Shown: in pieces, positions 58,401-64,000 of the stretch
Layout of the letters: every line of letters begins with the position of its first letter
Position numbering within the stretch: position 1 is the first letter of the stretch
Assembly: GCF_019059575.1 (NCBI RefSeq)
Contig: NW_024883013.1
Coordinates: forward strand, 1-64,000
DNA from: Amphibalanus amphitrite
Lineage: Eukaryota > Arthropoda > Thecostraca > Balanomorpha > Balanidae
Reading direction: 5' to 3'
Length of the DNA stretch: 64,000 bases
Position numbers and translations under genes: made by a program
Notes under the pieces: model-generated
The model's database searches: none
Told to the model about the DNA's origin: nothing
Seen by the model: only the letters and a program-made list of their open reading frames with translations

Positions 58401-58512
58401 CCTGCGCGTGCGTCGCGTGGCGTCCCCTCTGACCGTTATCAGTGGCGCGCTCGGCGGCGCCTCCCTCTCCCAGCAGCGGCGGAATTCCCGGCCGGCGCGT
58501 CAGGTGAGACCG
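55447..58512. other. Intergenic upstream of SPH2; one 27-bp imperfect inverted repeat
   Basis: No coding exon was recognised in 3 kb. At 57280-57306 and 57331-57357 lie 27-bp inverted arms with two mismatches (GAGGTTATC...CAACAAATAA) around a 24-bp AT-rich loop. TGACGTCA sites occur at 56801 and 57053 (the latter as GATGACGTCAC). Confidence 0.5.
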
Positions 58513-58554
58513 TGACGTCATCGTGACGTCACCGATCCCACGGGCTCTTTATAA
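58513..58554 (+). promoter_or_regulatory. SPH2 promoter: two TGACGTCA sites plus TATA box
   Basis: TGACGTCA at 58513-58520 and 58524-58531 (11 bp apart, about one helical turn), then CTCTTTATAACGG (TATA at 58548-58554). The design parallels SPH1. A non-coding first exon of about 58580-58660 ends at AACTCTAG|GTAAGC. Confidence 0.65.
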
Positions 58555-58888
58555 CGGCCGGCCGGAGCCGCAGAGACCAGAGACAGTCCGCCAGCCGAGC
58601 AACGAGCTGGGGTACAGCGACAGAGCCGGAGATTTCACCGGTGTAATCAATCAACTCTAGGTAAGCATTCCAAAACGAAGAATACGGGTACTTCCTCTTC
58701 GGCACTATAAATCACCTGAACATATTCCGTTCCACCTGGGTTCATTGATAATACCTATTTCATCATTTAAAAAGGTGGTAAAGAAAACAATTGTAAATTG
58801 TCAGGTTCGAAAAATTGCCACGTTATTGCTTCCTACTACTGTCTGGAATCTCTCCATCACCAACATGTTCTCCCTGGTTTTCTCAGGA

Positions 58889-60283
58889 ATGCGCGTTTTG
58901 ATCGTGCTGGCGGCGGCAGCCTGCGCGGCCGGTCTGCCGCAGCAGTCAGCCGGCCAGTCCAACGCCCAGGTGACGACCAGCTCTCAGCAGCAGACGGGCG
59001 CCGACATCAGCTCGCTGACCGACGCCGAGCTGCTGGCGGCGCTCACCGGCGGCGTCGACCCCGGCCAGCAGCCGGCGCCCATCGTCGACCCCGTGCCGCC
59101 GACGCCGACGCCAGGTCTGACGGCCGAGGAGCTGGCGGCGCAGAGCCTGGGCGCCAACCAGGGCGAGACGGTGCGCTGCTCGGCGTCCCAGTACTTCTGC
59201 GTGCCTTACTACCTCTGCCACGAGGACCAGATCATCACCGACGGCGCCAGCCTCATCGACATCCGCTTCGGCAGCAAGGCCAACGACAGCGAGCCGCTGT
59301 CGCACTCGGAGTGCCCGAGCTTCATCGACGTGTGCTGCCGCGACCCGACCGCGCCGCCCGACCCGCCCACGCCGCCGCCGTACGTGCCGCGCTGCGGTCG
59401 CCGCAACGAGTTCGGCGTCAACGCGCGCATCACCGGCTTCCAGGACGGCGAGTCGCAGTTCGGCGAGTTCCCCTGGATGGCGGCCGTGCTGCGCGTCGAG
59501 AACGTCGGCGGCGAGGCCAAGAACCTGTTTGTGTGCGGCGGCGCGCTGATCCACCCGCAGGTGGTGATGACGGCCGCCCACTGCGTGGCCAGCCTGGCGC
59601 AGGCGCCGCTCAAGGTGCGGCTCGGCGAGTGGGACACCCAGCACACCACCGAGTTCTTCGCGCACGAGGACGTCGACGTGGCCAGCGTGGCCGTGCACGA
59701 GAAGTTCAACGGCCGCAACCTGCACAACGACATGGCGCTGCTGTTCCTGGAGCGGCCCGTCCAGCTGCAGGAGCACATCGACACGCTGTGCCTGCCCGAG
59801 CCGGGCGTGGACTACACGGGCGCAGAGTGTGTCGCCACCGGCTGGGGCAAGGACCGCTTCGACAGCGGCCAGTACCAGACCGTGCTGAAGCAGGTGGAGC
59901 TGCAGCGCGTCGGCCACGAGTACTGCCAGCAGCAGCTGCGCACCACCCGCCTGGGACGCCGCTTCCTGCTCGACCGCTCCTTCACGTGCGCCGGCGCGCC
60001 GCCGTCGTCGGTCGACGCGCTGCCGGCCGACGCTCCGGTGGCCGACACCTGCACCGGTGACGGTGGCTCGCCGCTGGCCTGCCGCGACCCGGCCCAGCCC
60101 GACCGCTACGTGCACGGCGGCGTGGTGGCCTGGGGCATCGGCTGCGGCGAGAAGGGTATCCCGGGCGTGTACGCCGACCCGCAGTACTTCCTCTACTGGA
60201 TCGATCAGCGCGTCACCCAGTATTTCCAGCTGGCCACCTCCTACTTCGGCTTCCCGCCGCAGCCGGCCGCCGCGCAGCTCTGA
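58889..60283 (+). CDS. CLIP-domain serine protease homologue, PPAF2-like (SPH2)
   Basis: The ATG at 58889 lies two bases after a strong acceptor (GGTTTTCTCAG), downstream of a non-coding first exon (donor at 58661); the intron is 226 bp. The ORF gives 464 aa. Signal peptide MRVLIVLAAAACAAG. A linker carries SLTDAELLAALTGG, the same motif as SPH1, then a Pro-rich stretch. CLIP Cys lie at 97, 104, 110, 142, 149, 150. The protease-like domain starts at NARITGF (about 179). His231 (TAAHC) and Asp281 (DMALL) are kept, but Gly392 replaces the catalytic Ser (GDGGSP), so it is non-proteolytic. An insert of about 15 residues (PPSSVDALPADAPVA) precedes the GDGGSP motif relative to SPH1. Likely secreted haemolymph cofactor in melanisation. 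Third positions are nearly all G/C, which explains the 488-codon antisense open frame. Confidence 0.93.
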   Translation: MRVLIVLAAAACAAGLPQQSAGQSNAQVTTSSQQQTGADISSLTDAELLAALTGGVDPGQQPAPIVDPVPPTPTPGLTAEELAAQSLGANQGETVRCSASQYFCVPYYLCHEDQIITDGASLIDIRFGSKANDSEPLSHSECPSFIDVCCRDPTAPPDPPTPPPYVPRCGRRNEFGVNARITGFQDGESQFGEFPWMAAVLRVENVGGEAKNLFVCGGALIHPQVVMTAAHCVASLAQAPLKVRLGEWDTQHTTEFFAHEDVDVASVAVHEKFNGRNLHNDMALLFLERPVQLQEHIDTLCLPEPGVDYTGAECVATGWGKDRFDSGQYQTVLKQVELQRVGHEYCQQQLRTTRLGRRFLLDRSFTCAGAPPSSVDALPADAPVADTCTGDGGSPLACRDPAQPDRYVHGGVVAWGIGCGEKGIPGVYADPQYFLYWIDQRVTQYFQLATSYFGFPPQPAAAQL

Positions 60284-61772
60284 GCTGGGGCCGCCCTCCT
60301 GTGATATATGCTTCGCCAGTCGACGGTCCGAGGGGCACGCTTTCCCCGGCGAGGGGTGTATGCTGTTGTACAATGGGGTCAGACACGGGGCTCCAGCAGG
60401 GTGGGGGCACACACTCAGCCCCCGGGGGGCACCACGTGCTGACCCACAGGTTGTGTAGATTCTCAGTGTCTTCCAAATATGGCAACAGACGTATGGAAGT
60501 GTTGTGCTATGTCAATGTAAATACATGTCACTGAATAATGAAGAGTGTAGAAAGCAGCGTAAGCGTATTCGCCTAGTGAAAAGAATCAGAACATTTCGTA
60601 ATGGGTACTGGGGAGTTACCAGCTGCAGAGGGAAATCGATTATTCATCAAGTACGCATACACATAAGTCACCAAGCAGTTTCCGTTTTCAAATTGGGGCT
60701 TTCTAGTTCATTGGTTGCGTTCAAAAATAATCTGCACAATCGTAGAAACTTGCCTTTGGTACGCAAGTCGCAAATGCGAACCAGGCCAAAGGGGTCAAAC
60801 CACCACAGTCACATCCACAATAAACGACGGCGACTCAGGAATCACGAGGACAGTCGTTTCGTAAAGAAGAGTCACAGCTTCTGAGACGCTCGACACTTGG
60901 CCGTCTCGTGATATACGTGGTCTACGTTTCAATATCAAATTTGAAAATTAAACACACCGTGATTTTATCGCGCCACCAGTTATCCATGCTCTCTCATGAG
61001 AGTTGCTTGCAGCGATGACTAATACTGGCTAGTGTAAGCTCTGTTCTTGACCTTTCGGCGACACGGTGAGAATATTATCGTGATCGTGGGATTAAATGAC
61101 GACTTACATTACATCATGCCGCTTCGTTTGTTGCATGAATCGTTTTAACGAGCCAGCTTTGGTTGTTGGAAACTGACGGCTTTTATCCTCTATGGAATAG
61201 AGCTTGGTCAAATCGGCAGGCATTGAATAGTAACTTAAGAGCCTTGCACGCATACAAATTATTAACACCTATACGAGTATTCCTTCAGTGTGGCCCAGAC
61301 TCAAACCCCTCAAAGATGACCTGCTTGTACCAAATTCAGTCGCGTTTCTATCTCGCTTTCCATGCGCCCAACTGGGACGACGCGAAAGTGAGTGCCTAAT
61401 GAATTTCGAGAAGTACCGCGGTCAGGGGTGTAGCTTCCATAGGTCCTAGTTTATTTTTGTCGCACCTGTCAACATTGGGTAACGAGTGATATGTATCGAC
61501 TAAGAACATCAGACTTTTTCTAGACCCACTAGCCGATCGTTTTGGAATTTTAATGCTTAAGTCAGCCGTAAGTAATCTATTAGTTAAGCTCATGCATTCT
61601 CCAGGCTGTTTGGCACTTTTGCAAGGAGTTTTCATACAAACGGTCAGTAATGACATTATCCTCTTATTGAGCTTATGTATGCAACAATCAAATCAACAAC
61701 AACAAAATATGTGGGTACACATAGGTAGGTATTCAGTTATTCAGTTATCATTCAGTTATTGTTCACCGTTAA
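60284..61772. other. 3' flank of SPH2, candidate poly(A) signal, no further gene
   Basis: AATAAA lies at 60820-60825, 537 bp after the SPH2 stop, and may end its transcript. The rest shows no coding exon. Confidence 0.4.
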
Positions 61773-62713
61773 CCCTCGCCCGTAAACGGCGATCTGCCAC
61801 CTTCGCCCATGCAGGGGGGGGGGGGTTGGTGCGACCCCCCCCTTGGCGTTTGAAAACGGAGCGTCGTAGAGCTTAGCGGAAAAGACCAACGGATTGCTCT
61901 CGCCGAGATCTCGCGATTGGTGGTATATTTTTTGGTCCTAGGTCAACATTTGACCTACTTTTGACCGGTCAAAGGTCAAATTTTCGGAAAAATAGACTTT
62001 TTTTCAACTTTCCGCGGCGATTGCGGCAAAACGGTGGGAGATATCGACTTGAAACCTTCACTATCGTGTTCCTTGATCAATTCTCTATCGTTTGGTATGT
62101 ATTTCGTTTCCCTAGCTCTAAAAATGGCGCGTTGGGAGCGCCGGAAGTCGGCAAGGTCACAGTCGGCGGCAGAAATTCGAAAAATCAAAATTTAAATTTT
62201 TGAAATCTGATTGTATTTTTGGATTTGGGAGGTCCATTTGCTCCCTATAGAAGCTAATTTTGCTGCATATTCCCATTGAGGTGACAAGAATTAGCAAAAT
62301 AGTGGTTCGGGCGCTTTTCAAAAATAGTACCGGACGCTGTTCCTCTTGTGACGTCATAGCTCCGTGACCTGACCTGACCCGGTCAAGTTTCTTATACCAT
62401 ATGATAGCCAATACTTGCCCCAACATGCATGGGAAGTTTCATCACGATCCATCAACCGATGTCCGTACCACCGGCAGGAAACCTCGGGCGTTGGCACTCA
62501 GTTTGTGAAAATCCGGCCGGAGGCTGTTCCCTTTGTGACGTCATAACTCCGTGACCTGACATGACCCGGTCAAATTTTTTTTATCAAAAGATGCGCAAGG
62601 CTTGCCCCATAAGGTACCCAAAATTTGGCGGCGCTGCGCGCCGCCGTTTTTGCACTATTTCCGAAAAACCTCAGGGGGGGGTTGCACCAACCCCCCCCCT
62701 ACATGGGCGAGGG
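61773..62713. mobile_element. TTAA element
   Basis: TTAA at 61769-61772 and 62714-62717. Ends CCCTCGCCCGTAAACGG and, inverted, CCCTCGCCCATGTAGGGG. G/C-run hairpins at about 61815-61842 and 62674-62700. The interior carries GTGACGTCATA(A/G)CTCCGTGACCTGAC-type words twice. No transposase. Confidence 0.8.
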
Positions 62714-62717
62714 TTAA

Positions 62718-63946
62718 ATGAGCATACTGGACTTAGCCTTTTCATAGGAAGGTGTACCAACAAAATATCAAACAGAATGTTTTTTTTTTTACATAAACGT
62801 TTAGTATCTAATCCTTAAAAACAAAAAAAAAACAAAAAAACACATCACCGGCCCCGACGATTTTCTACAAACCGTCTGCTCAAGTGCCCTCCCCCTTTTG
62901 TCATCGGTCAATCTGTCCCGTCGTCTGCCGTTCAGGCGCGGAGGACGGAGGTGTCGGCACTCGGGAGAGAGGAGGTGCCCGGTGAACCGCGAGCGACAGC
63001 ACCGAACCGGTCCGGTGGCCTGCGACCGGCCGATCTAACGATAGGGAGGCGCGACCGACCGAGCGAGTGTAGCGATCGCCCATTGTTGGCGGTCGCTGCC
63101 CTCCGCGGCGACTAGCACGGTCTGCCCGGCCATCGGCACCGGCCGCCGCTGCTGGCAGCCACTAGGCAGTCAAAACAGCCGGCCGGGCCCCGCGGCAGTG
63201 TGCGAGGCCGCACGGCACCCTCGTTGTCCAGACGTAAATATGCCACCCCACCAGGGCCTCGCGCGTTACCAGGCGGCCGCTGAGCTTTGTTCGCGAAACC
63301 CTCCCCAGTCACGTGATCGCACATCCGCCGGTAAAGACGGGCCAGGTGTAGGATTACAAGGTCAGGTGGGCGCGATTCGTTCGGCCGAATGGTTGGTATT
63401 CGCAGAGGGCTCTGCTCGGTGCTTGCTGCGTTTCCCGGGAGTGAGTCGAAAGGATCAACAAGGCCTTATGTAAGCGCGAATATGAATGAATATGAATAAT
63501 GCATGCGAATAATAATCCCGATGCATCTGTGCTGTGCACCAAATACATGCGACCTGGTGACCTGACCTCAGGCGACCTGGCGCCTAATGATTCTAACATA
63601 TGCGGAGTCAGAAATCACTTGCCATAAGGAAAGCTCAAAAGTCCATACCCTATGTTAGACGTTAAAACTTTGCTTTCCATCCCTCGTTCACCTTATTTAG
63701 GGAAGGCATTGCGTACAGGAACCGCTGAGAGACGCGGAGACTGCGATGCAGCATGGGGCAGTACCACTACGCTGCGACATAGGCGTGGCACAGGTCCCCG
63801 AGAAATTTCGCTTAGTAGGCAAAGTCATTTCGTCCCTAAATGTGTAATGTCAGCACGATAATATAATTTTTTTTTTATAAATTTTGTCCGAACCTTCTGA
63901 TGGGAAGGATTCACAAGGACAGAGCCACCGCTAAGCGAAGCTTGTT
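62718..63946. other. GC-rich patch, no gene recognised
   Basis: 62880-63340 is GC-rich with overlapping open frames on both strands and no domain. The remaining part is mixed sequence. Confidence 0.35.
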
Positions 63947-64000
63947 GCGATGACCCTGCCCTCTACCCTCCGATCGCGCAATTCCGATTCTATGGCAGAA
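63947..64000. repeat. Partial copy of the SINE-like tail, cut by window end
   Basis: CCCTGCCCTCTACCCTCCGA...GCAATTCC...CTATGGCAGAA resembles 26878-26931. The element continues beyond the window. Confidence 0.5.

Noticed and set aside
58745..58888. In-frame N-terminal extension of SPH2 before 58889
   Set aside because: It lies in the intron before a strong acceptor, and the downstream ATG starts a clean signal peptide.
58946..60412. 488-codon open frame antisense to SPH2, and similar long antisense frames at 38630-39664 and 38424-39506
   Set aside because: They arise from the extreme G/C third-position bias of the SPH genes. They lack family motifs, signal peptides or splice context, while the sense frames match known domains.

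Overview
The window looks like nuclear DNA from an arthropod, most likely a crustacean (a barnacle-like genome is possible, but I cannot fix the species). The reasons are: spliced genes with GT-AG introns and TATA boxes, two CLIP-domain serine protease homologues of the prophenoloxidase-activating-factor-2 type, secreted proline-rich proteins, strongly GC-ending codons, and a very high load of small DNA transposons. I see no bacterial operons, CRISPR arrays or rRNA.

Six host genes can be supported. They are a YVPP-repeat secreted protein (4484-5401, +), a mucin-like secreted protein with fourteen 12-residue repeats (12687-14673, -), a PRADC1-type protease-associated-domain protein in four exons (23866-25581, -), a complete seven-exon eIF2B alpha gene (27293-37565, +, predicted 305 aa), and two protease-dead CLIP-domain serine protease homologues, SPH1 (38474-40033, -) and SPH2 (58889-60283, +). 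eIF2B alpha and SPH1 lie tail to tail with facing poly(A) signals about 20 bp apart. Three of the secreted genes (YVPP, mucin-like, SPH1) share one layout: a TATA box about 90-110 bp upstream of the ATG, a first coding exon holding only Met-Lys, then an intron of 226-351 bp. Both SPH genes carry two TGACGTCA (CRE-like) sites just upstream of a TTTATAA box.

The rest is mostly mobile DNA. Region by region: 0-2.1 kb is a TTAA-flanked element and a repeat with E-box palindromes. 5.6-8.9 kb is LTR-retrotransposon-like blocks around a dimeric higher-order tandem repeat. 9.0-10.2 kb is a TTAA element. 11.5-11.9 kb is a TA-flanked MITE. 15.3-19.9 kb is a three-level nest: a hAT-type element with an 8-bp target duplication inside a mariner-like element, inside a TIR element. 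20.6-21.5 kb holds another TIR element of the same outer type. Intron 5 of eIF2B alpha holds an apparently intact DD37E Tc1/mariner transposon. 40.7-44.4 kb is a pile of TTAA elements, some nested or abutting. 45.6-48.9 kb contains back-to-back palindromes, a GGAGCC-rich hAT MITE with perfect target duplication, and a perfect 2 x 109 bp foldback palindrome. 52.6-55.4 kb and 61.8-62.7 kb are further elements.

A recurrent signal is that the TTAA elements carry G-run/C-run hairpins near both ends and many GGTCA/AGGTCA repeats. No conventional new gene system (defence, biosynthetic or otherwise) is visible. The notable features are the transposon families, the palindromes and the shared promoter/exon design of the secreted genes.
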